A DNA stretch of 64,000 bases from the NCBI RefSeq assembly GCF_963855985.1, contig NC_087106.1:6741001-6805000 (forward strand). Reading direction: 5' to 3'. Below the pieces are notes generated by a model. The model was not told where the DNA came from. It did no database searches and saw only the letters and a program-made list of their open reading frames with translations. Shown in pieces: positions 44,101 to 53,310 of this stretch (position 1 is its first letter; each line of letters begins with the position of its first letter). The stretch comes from Ostrinia nubilalis (taxonomy: Eukaryota; Arthropoda; Insecta; Lepidoptera; Crambidae). Both the position numbers and the translations under genes were made by a program.

Positions 44101-44501
44101 AAATCACTTATTTGTGTGTTGGTGTAGGAAGTAGTGTAATGTGTAGTGTAAAGTGTGTAAGCACAAAATATATTCAAGGAGAAACAATCACAAGTCGGAT
44201 AATACGGCAGCGGATTGAAACGAGTAATTAGATTATTATAGGAAAAAACAAAATTACACACGCACTCAAAAATAACTAGTGTCAATTTGTAGAGACAGCT
44301 ATAACCGTAAGAGATTAGGTTATAGTATAAAAATACAAAGTATCTATTAAAAAACAAAAAACATAAAACAACGTAAAAATTCTCGCTTAAAGCGTAACAA
44401 AATGTAAAATATTGAAATGAGTTAACGCTTAACATAAAATCTATGTACCAATTACTTTGTGTGTTAAAAAATATGCAAAGGAAATGAGCGAACGCTAACA
44501 T
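41145..44501 (-). CDS. LINE ORF2 polyprotein (endonuclease and reverse transcriptase)
   Basis: This 1118-residue ORF would nick target DNA and copy element RNA. An APE-type endonuclease starts near residue 182: LLNPGSL, then INETWL, GDFNIN near 324 and LSSHALI near 387, where most relatives have SDH. The reverse transcriptase has LRPISILPFISKIVERAI, motif A LLDYSRAFDT near 749, motif B GVPQGSILGPLLFILY and the catalytic YADD near 837. The C-terminal part resembles that of CR1/Jockey proteins. The first 180 residues are unusual, rich in F, Y, C and L with no match I know; the biological start may be internal or the region non-coding in origin. No frameshift or stop interrupts it, so it could be active or recently so. 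Confidence 0.92.
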   Translation of the reverse strand: MLAFAHFLCIFFNTQSNWYIDFMLSVNSFQYFTFCYALSENFYVVLCFLFFNRYFVFLYYNLISYGYSCLYKLTLVIFECVCNFVFSYNNLITRFNPLPYYPTCDCFSLNIFCAYTLYTTHYTTSYTNTQISDFESLAHLVIILKLVNINRRHMTLLRRFLCNCKYVEMVYSFVIQFLKYKKLSVGLLNPGSLGTKHEEFLVALDHHDVDILAINETWLRAGEEGRAPAPPGYRLRHVPRPSTVRSRGGGVGFYIKNGINARMIHHPSPLSVEQMWLGLNLSGIKLAIGTAYRPPWLNIDTFIDALSESISSLGKYDKILLLGDFNINILNTQDVQTKKLLDFLSYMNLNQYVNQPTHFTEHSETLIDVVCSDFLISQLSVNHIPDLSSHALITFKLNIKKDKPPPKWIIYRPLKDINFELFNDDLNSISWNDFESDDVNVMLRFFNDKITQLFNRHAPVKRIYIKNHSHPWITYTIKEMMKLRDKAHARSKSTNLEIHKKYYRELKAIVKSAIHSEKTAYFNKYIHSCSNDPQTLWKHIKRDVVDFKKKEFILPSHLNNPDTINQTFLNIPGNNDTDTSLLNDLKSSKYSTALFSLKPVTEAEVSSIIKTIKTNAQGVDGITRNMIMLTLPRTLSAITAIVNNSIKTGVFPEQWKIAIVRPIPKTRHPDEHKDLRPISILPFISKIVERAICMQMTEFLESNKVLPEKQSGFRKRRSTSTALLDVVDDILAAQDIGESTILVLLDYSRAFDTINPTVLLAKLAYYGFDPPALKWFASYLSERTQYVETRNDDGSTSASVTASMIRGVPQGSILGPLLFILYTADITKNIIDCKYHLYADDLQIYISFKPESTSSAIVKLNEDLNRVSLWSDRHNLVLNPNKSKYIILGSKSGIAAVSAKSPRVSMMGACLEQVVQARNLGLLMDGRLLFEGHILEIMKNCFYRLKVLYRIRKYIDIETRVSLCESLVLSKLNYCDTVFGGCLLARTRKVIQRIQNACARFCFPIPPRSHVTPFLNRNRLLNMAARQKLHFASLLFEVINKQEPSYLFSKLRVAQRKIRIASRLMCPEHRTAAFRGSFRYSATKCWNNLPPPIRNSKSNATFKRNLKKFLLDEQMSIA

Positions 44502-45604
44502 TAGCCAAAAACTTTGTCAATGTCGACTTCCGAGCGCAGTCGATGCCGTGGCGCGCCATGGTCTTTGCGAGCGTATAATTTGCCTTCCCGGGTCCACACA
44601 TACCTCCACTTAGCACGGGTTGCCTCCACACGAGCCTTGTAAAAAAGATTGCGATTTGTAGGAGTTAAGCGTTCATTAACATAAAAAGGCCTAGCAACTG
44701 AATTTAAACCTAAGCCTGCAGTAGTCGCGTCGCGCCGCACCCGTGCCGCCGCGAGCAGCTGGTCGCGCGGGGCGCGCCGCGCCAGTCGCGCCACCAGGGG
44801 GCGCGGGCGGGGCGGCGCGTCTCCCGCCGCCGCGTGCCGCACGGGCCCAGCTCGCTGCACACTCACAAGGTCCTGTTCTTCCAGTTTAACTCCTAGTTTT
44901 TGAGCGACCGTGAGTACGATGTGAGAGCAACGCTCATTCTTTTCCTCAGGTATTCCTGAAATTTCTATGTCGTTACATAGAAGTTCCTGGTCACGATCGT
45001 TCAAGTCCAGTTTCAGTTCTGCAACTGTGCGCTCTAGGGCCGCGGTAGCAGGAGAGTTGGTGGTGTCCCCGCTCTGTTTTTCGACAGCATCCATCCGTGC
45101 CTCTAGCCCGTCGATCCGCCTATTGCATACTTCGACGGCAGTGGTGAGGCTGTTTAAGGTGCCCCGGAACTCCTGCATCTCCTCACGAACCGCTCTCATC
45201 TCCTCCCGCAGCAGTCTGATTTCAGTGGCGAGTTCAGCAGCCGCCGATGTAGGCGTCGAGATGTCTGTGGCGCCCTCTGCCGCACGTAGTAGGGGAGGGC
45301 TTGATGGTGAAGCAGCCGGTGGTGGTCCTGCGCTCATGCGCCTTCGAGTGTTGACGTTGGAGATCTCTGGTTTTACGGGAGTTTTGCTGTTATCTTTTTT
45401 AGGCATTTTATTTTTGCATTCATCACATTTCCAATTATCTTTGTGTTGTTTGGTCATGGTGTTGTAAAAGCGCTGCTCACTTACGTTGACGCATATGATG
45501 TCATACTTTTTTGAGCATAGACAGCATTTCAAAAATTGGCGAGATGATATGGTTTGAAGGCAGGCAGCGCAAGGGCCGTAATTTTCAGTTTTAGTCGAAG
45601 CCAT
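44501..45604 (-). CDS. LINE ORF1 protein (PHD-like finger, coiled coil, FP-like C-terminus)
   Basis: This 367-residue protein should bind element RNA and help form the ribonucleoprotein. Near the N-terminus, cysteines 12, 15, 27, 30, 38, 60 and 63 with W58 outline a PHD-type C4HC3 finger, but the expected histidine is aspartate (Y34-D35-I-I-C38). Residues about 120-190 are a heptad-rich coiled coil (LLREEMRAVREEMQEFRGTL). The C-terminal third (NDIEISGIPEEKNE, FYVNERLT, LYARKD) matches the FP-like domain common in insect LINE ORF1s. An alanine/arginine-rich GC-heavy stretch sits between. The stop overlaps the ORF2 start as TAATG. Confidence 0.88.
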   Translation of the reverse strand: MASTKTENYGPCAACLQTISSRQFLKCCLCSKKYDIICVNVSEQRFYNTMTKQHKDNWKCDECKNKMPKKDNSKTPVKPEISNVNTRRRMSAGPPPAASPSSPPLLRAAEGATDISTPTSAAAELATEIRLLREEMRAVREEMQEFRGTLNSLTTAVEVCNRRIDGLEARMDAVEKQSGDTTNSPATAALERTVAELKLDLNDRDQELLCNDIEISGIPEEKNERCSHIVLTVAQKLGVKLEEQDLVSVQRAGPVRHAAAGDAPPRPRPLVARLARRAPRDQLLAAARVRRDATTAGLGLNSVARPFYVNERLTPTNRNLFYKARVEATRAKWRYVWTREGKLYARKDHGAPRHRLRSEVDIDKVFG

Positions 45605-45671
45605 TTTCTGTCGATGATACTCGTAACGACCTCTATGAATTCTAAGTAGTAATTAAATGCCTATTCTTCCA

Positions 45672-45740
45672 ACCGCTAGATGGCAGTGAGAGTCTACTGC
45701 TTTTTCACTTTCTCTACTCACTAACAGATGGCGCTACGAG
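45672..45740. promoter_or_regulatory. Two CTCF-like motifs just upstream of the LINE ORF1
   Basis: CCGCTAGATGGCAG at about 45676 and ACAGATGGCGCTA at about 45725 lie 70-130 bp upstream of the ORF1 start on the element's strand. They may belong to the LINE 5' UTR or to host DNA. Confidence 0.35.
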
Positions 45741-46538
45741 TCTTTTAGTGACTAAATTCAGTTTGATGTTCCCAATGCAGCATTGCTTGTTTACAGATTT
45801 AAAATAACGGTTTTTAACTTATGATTCCAAATCCTCGAAAATATTTGGCAATATAGTTGGTTGATGTTATTACGACACACATATACACAGTTCACTAATG
45901 TTCTTGTAACTCAAAATGTTTACTTCAACAAAATAACAGTTAATTAATGTCACTCTGTCCAACTTTAGCTTGTATTGTTAATAAAACTTTATCACTGCAG
46001 CAATACATTTGATAACACTCACACATAATAGTCATATTAAAACTTCACGATTTATACTGAAATTACGGCAGAAGGTGTACAAATGTATTTTTAACAAATT
46101 TATTTCTACGGAGCCAATGTTTACGTCGCCCAGTGTTGAACGCCATTTGCATACAACGCTTTCGCGCGCAGAGTTATGAAATATAAGACAGACTCTACTT
46201 AAAGAATTTTAAATGGTTACAATCTTTATAAAAACAGAGGTAAAAGTCGTATTTAATTATAAAGAGATTAAACTATCCATTACTTACTTATGTGGTTCCA
46301 GCAGTACCAGAATTTGAACCACTCCTACTCTTCTTGTAGATGTCTTGACTTGATAGCCATTCAACACGTCTGACCAGCGCGGGGATGGAGATAAGGTGAT
46401 AAGACGGTTCGATGATATCTGACAGTAAGGTTGCCTTACATCCATCCCTCCCCCAATTCTCTTTTGGCCTTAGCGGTGTAATAGGTATGGCCTGACCCAC
46501 CCCCAGCCAAATATAAGATGGGACCCTACAGTGAGATA
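45741..46538. other. Spacer between LINE and RTE
   Basis: May include the LINE 5' UTR. From 46330 to 46520 a moderately GC-rich stretch (CCAGCGCGGGGATGGAGATA) looks repeat-like but is unassigned. Confidence 0.3.
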
Positions 46539-46553
46539 TAAGTAGGTAGGTAT

Positions 46554-47375
46554 CGTTCGTTTCAGCCAAATGACGTCCACTGCTGGACAAAGGCCTCCCC
46601 CAAGGTTTTCCACAATGAACGGTCCTGCGCTGCCCGCATCCAGGCTCTTCCCGCGACCTTTACCAGATCGTCGGTCCACCTAGTAGGAGGCCTGCCCACG
46701 CTACGTTTTCCAGCCCGTGGTCGCCACTCGAGAACTTTCCTGCCCCAACGGCCATCGTCTCTACGAGCTATGTGCCCCGCCCACTGCCACTTGATTTTAG
46801 CAATTCTGCGAGCTATGTCGGTTACTTTGGTTCTCCTACGGATCTCCTCATTTCTGATTCGATCACGCAGGGAAACTCCGAGCATAGCCCGCTCCATCGC
46901 CCTTTGGGTGACCTTGAGCCTTCTTATGAGGCCCATAGTAAGCGACCACGTTTCGGATCCATATGTCAACACTGGCAACACACACTGCTCGAAGACTTTC
47001 GTCTTGAGACACTGCGGTATTTCGGACATGAGTATATGGCGAAGCTTCCCGAACGCTGCCCATCCGAGTTGGATTCGACGATTGACCTCTTTCTCGAAGT
47101 TGGACCTACCTAACTGGACTGTTTGTCCCAGGTATACATAATTGTCGACAACTTCGAGTGTAGAGTCTCCAACCTTCAGAGGAGTGGGTGCAACACGGAC
47201 ATTAGACATGATTTTTGTCTTGTCCATGTTCATTCTGAGGCCCACTTGTTGAGAGGCTCTACTGAGGCCATCGAGCATTGTGCCTAGATCCTCCAAGGTC
47301 TCAGCCATGACTACGATATCGTCCGCGAATCGAAGGTGGGTGATGTACTCGCCGTTGATATTTATGCCAAATCCG
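46554..47375 (-). pseudogene. RTE-clade LINE, 3' part (end of reverse transcriptase to 3' end)
   Basis: Read on the minus strand from 47375, it begins FGININGEYITHLRFADDIVV (FADD catalytic motif), continues through MNMDKTKIMSN, VLPVLTYGSETWSL, IKWQWAGHIARRDD and VGRPPTRWTDDLVKVAGRAW and ends QQWTSFG. This is the C-terminal half of an RTE-type polymerase, still open for about 270 codons. The element's end is the widespread sequence reading TCATTTGGCTGAAACGAACG. The other half lies next to it in opposite orientation. Confidence 0.88.
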
Positions 47376-47980
47376 AAAAGGCAGGCGGAACGCCGGTACT
47401 GAGGGCTCTTCAGAAGCTGTTCAATTCCGTCATCCTCGAAGGAAAAACGCCTACGACATGGCACAGAAGTGTGGTGGTACTCTTCTTCAAAAAAGGTGAC
47501 AAAACCTTATTGAAGAATTATAGACCCATCTCACTTCTGAGCCATGTCTACAAGCTGTTTTCAAGAGTCATTACGAATCGTCTCGCTCGCAGGCTCGACG
47601 ACTTCCAGCCTCCCGAACAAGCCGGTTTCCGAAAAGGCTTTAGTACCATAGACCACATACATACGCTAAGGCAGATTATACAGAAGACCGAGGAGTATAA
47701 TCAACCACTTTGCCTGGCGTTTGTGGATTATGAGAAAGCCTTCGATTCGGTCGAGACCTGGGCAGTGCTACAGTCTCTCCAAAGGTGCCAAATTGACTAT
47801 CGATATATCGAAGTGTTGAGGGATTTGTACAAAAACGCCACAATGTCGGTCCGCCTCCAGGATCGGGATTCGAAACCTATCCAGTTGCAGCGAGGGGTAA
47901 GACAGGGAGACGTCATATCTCCAAAACTGTTTACCACCGCCCTGGAAGATGTCTTCAAGCTTCTGGACTGGAACGGATTT
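47376..47980 (+). pseudogene. RTE-clade LINE, inverted 5' part (central reverse transcriptase)
   Basis: The plus strand reads GGTPVLRALQKLFNSVILEG, then KNYRPISLLSHVYKLFSRVI, motif A CLAFVDYEKAFDSVE, and motif B GVRQGDVISPKLF, ending FKLLDWNGF at 47980. The next residues of the protein (GININGEY) begin the minus-strand piece, so the two pieces are adjacent parts of one enzyme with the 5' piece flipped. The 5' end of the element is missing. Confidence 0.88.
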
Positions 47981-48012
47981 AGGTATATCCGCATCATATA
48001 CCTACCTACTTA

Positions 48013-48857
48013 AACGATTATGGCAATGGCCAACTCACTTGGTCTTCACTGGTTGGGTTTTATTGGCGGTCAAGCTGTAGATCATTCATTATACAGGATT
48101 TGAAGTGGTGGTACTAACGAGAGGAGAGGGAATAGGTAATCCCAAATCCAGATTACTTTAAATCTGTGTTGAGTCTTTTCCCCACACGCCAAAAACATCC
48201 GATTCATTTCGCCACACGCCAAAACCCCTGCCTCCGTAATTCCACGGCCAGTGTTGACGTATTAAAGCCATGCAAGTCCCATGCCAGCTCAGGGCTCCCG
48301 GGTGGTCCTGTCTCTCCGTTCCTTCGTCCCGGGACTGATTTAGTGGAGCTGTGAGCACAAGGAGGCTGTCGTAATCCCAGCTTGTTATCGCACTCGGATT
48401 CATACTGCAATGGAGATGGGGACAGCAGCCTCGCTATGCCAATTCAACCTATTATTTACACTCTAAATGCAGGTTACATTTGCTTTCAACATTCCACTTT
48501 TTCAATCTCGTCGATGGAGGGCTGATCAATCTATCCAATTTGATTTTCAACTTCATGTAATTATGATTAAAAAAATGATATGAATTCACAGAAAAATCTT
48601 CAACTTTATTGTTTTACGAGTTGCGAAAAGTGATTAGAGGCATTCAATTGCTCTTTTAATGACTATAGTGACTATAGAGATTGAAAATGAAATTACATAA
48701 ATGGTTGGCAGCGCAAGATAAAATAAATACGAACAATAAAATGAGAAAATTAAATGACCTGTTGCATTGGCGATGTCTATTGCAATAGGACCGCATTCAG
48801 CATAAACTGTTGTGAAATATGTACAGTAGTACGCATCTCACCTAAACTCAATGTCTA
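48013..48857. other. No gene recognised; possible old LINE remnant
   Basis: From 48170 to 48440 the sequence is GC-richer and repeats CGCCACACGCCAAAA near 48182 and 48211. Family unknown to me. Confidence 0.3.
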
Positions 48858-49029
48858 GGGGAGACACAGGTAAGTTGTAACTATGGTTGTAACAAAGTCA
48901 ATTTCTCTGCACCTATGACAGTTTATCGAGCTAGCAATTTTGAGAATTCGTTGCAAAAAAGTTTGCATAAAATTGTCATTGTTTGCATAACTTTGTAAGA
49001 AATTGGCTTTGTTACAACTCGGTCTCCCC
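48858..49029. mobile_element. GGGGAGAC fold-back MITE of 172 bp
   Basis: TA flanks and inverted termini GGGGAGACACAGGTAAGTTG / CAACTCGGTCTCCCC. The inner arms GTTGTAACAAAGTCAATTTC and GAAATTGGCTTTGTTACAAC also pair. Confidence 0.82.
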
Positions 49030-49468
49030 TACACATAATAACGAAACCGACAATGGGATCGCTGGAATTTATTAATCATCTTTGAGTGGACCCTCTCCTC
49101 TCTCTTCCATTATGGGCATGCGTTAAGCAAACATACTGTAGTAATGATCAATCAGATGATTTGTGCGGTTGTTAGTTGATTTCGCGGTACGTTTTGGGTT
49201 CTCGGAAGAGGGCTGGGTACAATCATCATGAAGTGTGAATCGTTTAAGTGCTAATTTTGACGCAATTAACAGTTTGGTAATGTCAATTGCAAGTTAGTAA
49301 AGGTATTTCTACAGTTAATTTGGTGATAATTTTGTCAATCGAAGTTGGCAAAGCATTTTCTAATTTATTTTAAATAAAATGAGATATCATTATCATTTTC
49401 GTGATTATTGATTTTTTAAGACATTGAAATAAAATAAATAACGTTTTATTTGAATTTGCTCCCTACCA

Positions 49469-49692
49469 ACTATATACTAATATTATAAATGCGAAAGTAA
49501 CTCTGTCTGTCTGTCTCTCTTTCACGCCTAAACCACTGAACTGATTTTGATGAAATTAGAGATAGTTTGAGTCCCGGGAAAGGATATAGGATAGTTTTTA
49601 TCCCGGTTTTTGAAACATGAACGAGCGTGATAAAGTTTTTCTGCGACAGACAAAATTCCAGGCGGGCGAAGCCGCGGGCGGAAAGCTAGTGG
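49469..49692 (-). mobile_element. RTE/SINE-type element, inverted copy
   Basis: It reads as the reverse of the 7927 copy: AATATTATAAATGCGAAAGT, (CTGT)n, CCCGGTTTTTGAAACATGAA, then GGGCGAAGCCGCGGGCGGAA. Confidence 0.88.
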
Positions 49693-50028
49693 CTTATAAA
49701 TCTCACTTATCCCAATTAAAATGACTTCACACTAACAGACAGCTCTATCGCACTCTTAATGAGATTGCTGCCCAAAGCAAAACTAGAGCAGGACTTAATT
49801 AAATCGTGTTTTTGAACGCGCCTTAGGGCCACAGAACACATGCTACTAAACTTTTAGCATTTAGAATTAGCTGCTTTTTAGAAGCTGAATGCAGCGACCT
49901 AATATGCCACACATTACACTTAAACGCCAAACGTGGTGAGTCGCTTTTTGGAAGCTCGACGTAGCTACAGACAGAAGTCGCTAAAACGCGCGATTTCGAT
50001 ACCACACCCGAACGCATGAAGTCGCAAA

Positions 50029-50180
50029 ATCATCATCATCATCATCATCTCAGCCATAGGACGTCCACTGCTGAACATAGGCCTCCCCCAATGCTTTCCA
50101 TGTTGCCCGGTTGGTAGCGGCCTGCATCCAGAGCTTCCCTGCTACCTTTACGATGTCGTCGGTCCACCTTGTAGGTAGAC
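50029..50180 (-). mobile_element. RTE 3' fragment with (ATC)n tail
   Basis: ATCATCATCATCTCAGCCAT then GGACGTCCACTGCTGAACAT and a TCGGTCCACCTTGTAGG end. Confidence 0.88.
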
Positions 50181-50840
50181 GTAGTCGCAAAATAGTCGAT
50201 GCTAAAAGTAGCATATCTGTTGAGGACCTTAGTGACCAGCTTCCTTTATGAGTGAAGTCTAACAAGCATAAAACAAGTCAATAATAATATCAACGAGTCA
50301 GTCAATATTGAATTTTGGCCTCCCAATCTTGTCATGGAATTGCTTTAATAATTGTACAAGTTGTTAATGAAATAGTTTCACACCAGCGAACCATTGATTG
50401 AAGAAAGTGTTGAAATAAAGTTTAAGGAACTCATGGACTCGAAAACTGCTAAGAATACTAGTATTTACCTATTCACTTTGATTAGTAGCAAACTTAGGAA
50501 TTAAGATCCTGGTGAACCATGACCTCTTGCGATGCCTATTAGATATGAAATCTGCAACAATCTAAATCCAGACGTATGCAACATCGAATTGTGTTAAATT
50601 CGCCAGTAACTCAATTTTATTTGGCACGTATAGTTGCTTTACCGAATCGAAATGAACTCTAATTATTTCAAAGTGGCCATTAACGTCGTGTAAGTCTCTT
50701 GTGGTGTGTTCCAAGGGATTTATGGGGGACTAGCTATGCCCGCGACTTTGTACGCGTGAAAATAGTTTTAATAATTTTCCCGTTTTCGCAACATTCTTCA
50801 TTGATGCTCTGCTCCTATTGGTCGTAGCGTGATGGTATAC

Positions 50841-50975
50841 ATCATCATCATCTCAGCCATAGGACGTCCACTGCTGAACATAGGCCTCCCCCAATGCTTT
50901 CCATGTTGCCCGGTTGGTAGCGGCCAGCGCTTTCCTGCTACCTTTATGATGTCGTCGGTCCCCCCTGTATGTCCT
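50841..50975 (-). mobile_element. RTE 3' fragment with (GAT)n tail and 11-bp target duplication
   Basis: The direct repeat TGATGGTATAC at 50830-50840 and 50976-50986 flanks a minus-strand LINE end (GCAGTGGACGTCCTATGGCT then GATGATGATG). This marks it as a true target-primed insertion, 5' truncated to about 135 bp. Confidence 0.88.
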
Positions 50976-50985
50976 TGATGGTATA

Positions 50986-51183
50986 CAAGGTGTCCCAAAA
51001 CGTGACGTACGTATAACGTACACTAGAGGTAGCTGGGCTTAACACGCAAATCTTAATACGTCCATAGAAAAGTTTGATGAGTTTTGAAATAATACTGATA
51101 TTAGTTATTTTTTAAAATGGACTTAGTATACTCGTTCGATGCGTTTTAAGCTCATCTACCTCTGGTGTCAGTGGGACACCCTG
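50986..51183. mobile_element. 198-bp MITE nested in an RTE 3' fragment
   Basis: TA flanks at 50984-50985 and 51184-51185. Ends CAAGGTGTCCCAAAACGTGA and the inverse of GTCAGTGGGACACCCTG; inner ACTAGAGGTAGCTGGGCTTA pairs with TAAGCTCATCTACCTCTGG. Confidence 0.82.
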
Positions 51184-51615
51184 TATAGCTTATACCCTTT
51201 TTCGATAAATGGGCTATCCAACATAAAAAGAAATTTTAAATCTGACTAATAGCTTCTGAGGTTAGCGCGTTCAAACAAACTCTTCGACTTTATAATATTA
51301 GAGATAGTATCACATATTATATGCGCAGGAGTCGTGTACATAGCGTCTGTAATGAGTTGTAAATGGGCACTATGCGCACTATTCTATGATTTAGCGCGCA
51401 CTTTACAACAAGTGTCGTGTTAATGCTAACGGAATTAGCTAATTTATTGTATGAAATGTCTGTGGAAACTGAATGGGTTAGTAGAAACAATGTAATAATT
51501 TTGTGTTATTTTCGTTTGCACCTGCGATGTTAAGAATAAATGTAATGTCTTGTCTTGGATGATAGAACTTATGAACGATTTGCCTAATTACCGTAGCAGT
51601 TATTATTGATGTAGG

Positions 51616-51692
51616 TTCGTTCGTTCGTTCGTTCGTTTCAGCCAAATGACGTCCACTGCTGGACAAAGGCCTCCTCCAGGGTTTTCCATCCA
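51616..51692 (-). mobile_element. RTE 3' fragment with (TTCG)n tail
   Basis: Four TTCG units precede TTTCAGCCAAATGACGTCCA; 77 bp remain. Confidence 0.85.
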
Positions 51693-51844
51693 TCGATGTA
51701 GGTACCTAAATACAACACTAGCAAGTCTGGTAGGAAGAACCTTCGGCCTGATCATCACTTACCATCAGGTGAGATACAAGCCAAGAGCTTCCTCGTTGTT
51801 TTAGTTGGTTGGCTAATAAAAAGACAGTAGGTACCTAGTTTTTT

Positions 51845-51905
51845 TTCTGGCGAGGGGTTCGAGTCCCACTTTAGGCAGTTCGATTTTTTCAAGTTATTTC
51901 AAATA
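51845..51905 (+). mobile_element. tRNA-derived SINE remnant
   Basis: B box GGTTCGAGTCC then TAGGCAGTTCGATTTTTTCA, matching the remnant at 69-131 in the other orientation. Confidence 0.65.
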
Positions 51906-51943
51906 TAGAAAGACAGTATCTGACCTTCATCTGTTATCAAGTA

Positions 51944-52074
51944 CAGTCAGCGTAAAACATTTCGTGATACCCAAAGTAGCCACACAGTTCGCAACACATC
52001 TTTGACAATGGAATAAGGTTGTGTTGTTAACTTCTTGGTCACTTTGGGTGTCACTAACTATTTGAGGCTGACTG
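51944..52074. mobile_element. CAGTCAGCG fold-back MITE, copy 1
   Basis: TA flanks at 51942-51943 and 52075-52076 bound CAGTCAGCGTAAAACATTTC and the inverse of CACTAACTATTTGAGGCTGACTG. A relative lies at 63111-63257. Confidence 0.85.
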
Positions 52075-52076
52075 TA

Positions 52077-53162
52077 CCTAAACACCTTTGTCTGCAGGGC
52101 TGATTAAACACCATAACAATAACCAGCCTTAACCAAAGCTCAACCTTAACCATGTTTAGTTATTAAGAAAGCTATAAAATCGACATGAGCCATTCATAGG
52201 ATACTACAAGACAGATATAAAAATTAATGTATTCAATAGATAGTTTTTGTTCTGTCTGGGGCACGGGCGTGCTCCCGCCAAAATGAGCCAAGCGAAGTAA
52301 AAAAGGCAGCACCTGCATTTTTTCGAGCGCTTCCTTGTTTTTTGAATATTCATAACTTGGATTTCGATTATACCAGATAGGTAAACAAAATAATAGAAAT
52401 GTTAATTGTAGTAGAATATAAACGGCCACATATTTTGATTAAGGTGTAAAACAACAATTAAGTTATGAGGAATACAATGTTGTTTAAATAAACAAACTAA
52501 CTATTTTGTAGTGAACTAAACCTGGTTTTGGTTATAGATTAACACTCAGTTCGTAAGTTACTTTTTTGTCGAAGCAGTAGGTAAGTAAACATTTTTTTTT
52601 CAGTGTAGTTTGTTTAGTCAGAGCTTGTAGAGAAAGCCAGAGCGTGTAGAGTTAAAAGCTTGGCTCTACGTGAGATCTGATAACTTTTTCACAATTCTCA
52701 TAATTTTGGTCTCATCTTGGCAACATTTTACATGAAAATGTATTTAAATGGGATAATTGTTACCGTGTACCTTTAATACACTTCATACTATGATTTTAAA
52801 ATTATCCTCAGACTATGATTTGATCGCTTTTTTGATTGCTCTCTTTTCTCATAACAATAAACCCATTTATTCTACATGTTGGTACTGTCATAAATATACA
52901 GTTATACAGTAAAATTTAAATGAAAGATTGTCTAGGATAGTCACAGAAGGACTAATGACAATTATAAAGTGCGCTGTCCATTTTTACAGTAAAATGAGAG
53001 GTGGTGTCGATTCTTACGTAGAAAACTGGTGTTTTGAAGAAAATGTATGTAGCCTGGATTGATGGAGTTTAACTCATAAAACCCAGTCAAATATAAGGTT
53101 AGCTCATGTAATATCATGGTATTAACTAGGCAAAGTTGATGGTACTTAGCGGCTATATTTCA
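52077..53162. other. No gene recognised
   Basis: AT-rich; no exon, repeat or hairpin of note. Confidence 0.3.
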
Positions 53163-53310
53163 CCCCCTACTTATTCACAAAAAATACTATGAGTACTCAC
53201 AGTGCGCGTGGACGCACAGGGTAACACATGAACCAACCACAGAGTTCTATTCAACGCTGTGCGTTCGATTTGCAGCTTCACTTAAGCAAGTATCGTTTGT
53301 GAATACGGGC
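53163..53310. mobile_element. GCCCGTATTCACAAAC MITE, copy C
   Basis: The right end GTTTGTGAATACGGGC is intact; the left end is decayed (CTTATTCACAAAAAATAC). The interior shares GTGCGCGTGGACGCACAGGG with copy D. Confidence 0.82.

Larger units (their letters stand above)
40711..45604 (-). mobile_element. CR1-group non-LTR retrotransposon with both ORFs open
   Basis: On the minus strand the order is ORF1, ORF2, a 3' region of about 400 nt and a 3' tail of TTTC repeats (GAAA units at 40711-40738 on the plus strand). Both ORFs are uninterrupted. ORF1 with a PHD-like finger, coiled coil and C-terminal FP-like domain, and ORF2 with endonuclease plus reverse transcriptase, fit the CR1/L2/Daphne assemblage; I cannot fix the clade by eye. 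The 5' end is not defined and may extend past 45604. I found no target-site duplication, as is common for CR1. Confidence 0.9.
50728..51312 (+). mobile_element. RTE/SINE-type 3' fragment split by two later insertions
   Basis: The outer pieces read GACTAGCTATGCCCGCGACT at the left and, after the inserts, ATAAATGGGCTATCCAACAT, TTAGCGCGTTCAAACAAACT and TTTATAATATTAGAGATAG at the right. This is the usual lepidopteran RTE-like tail order. Confidence 0.75.

Noticed and set aside
44967..45467. 166-residue plus-strand ORF
   Set aside because: Shadow of LINE ORF1 on the opposite strand.
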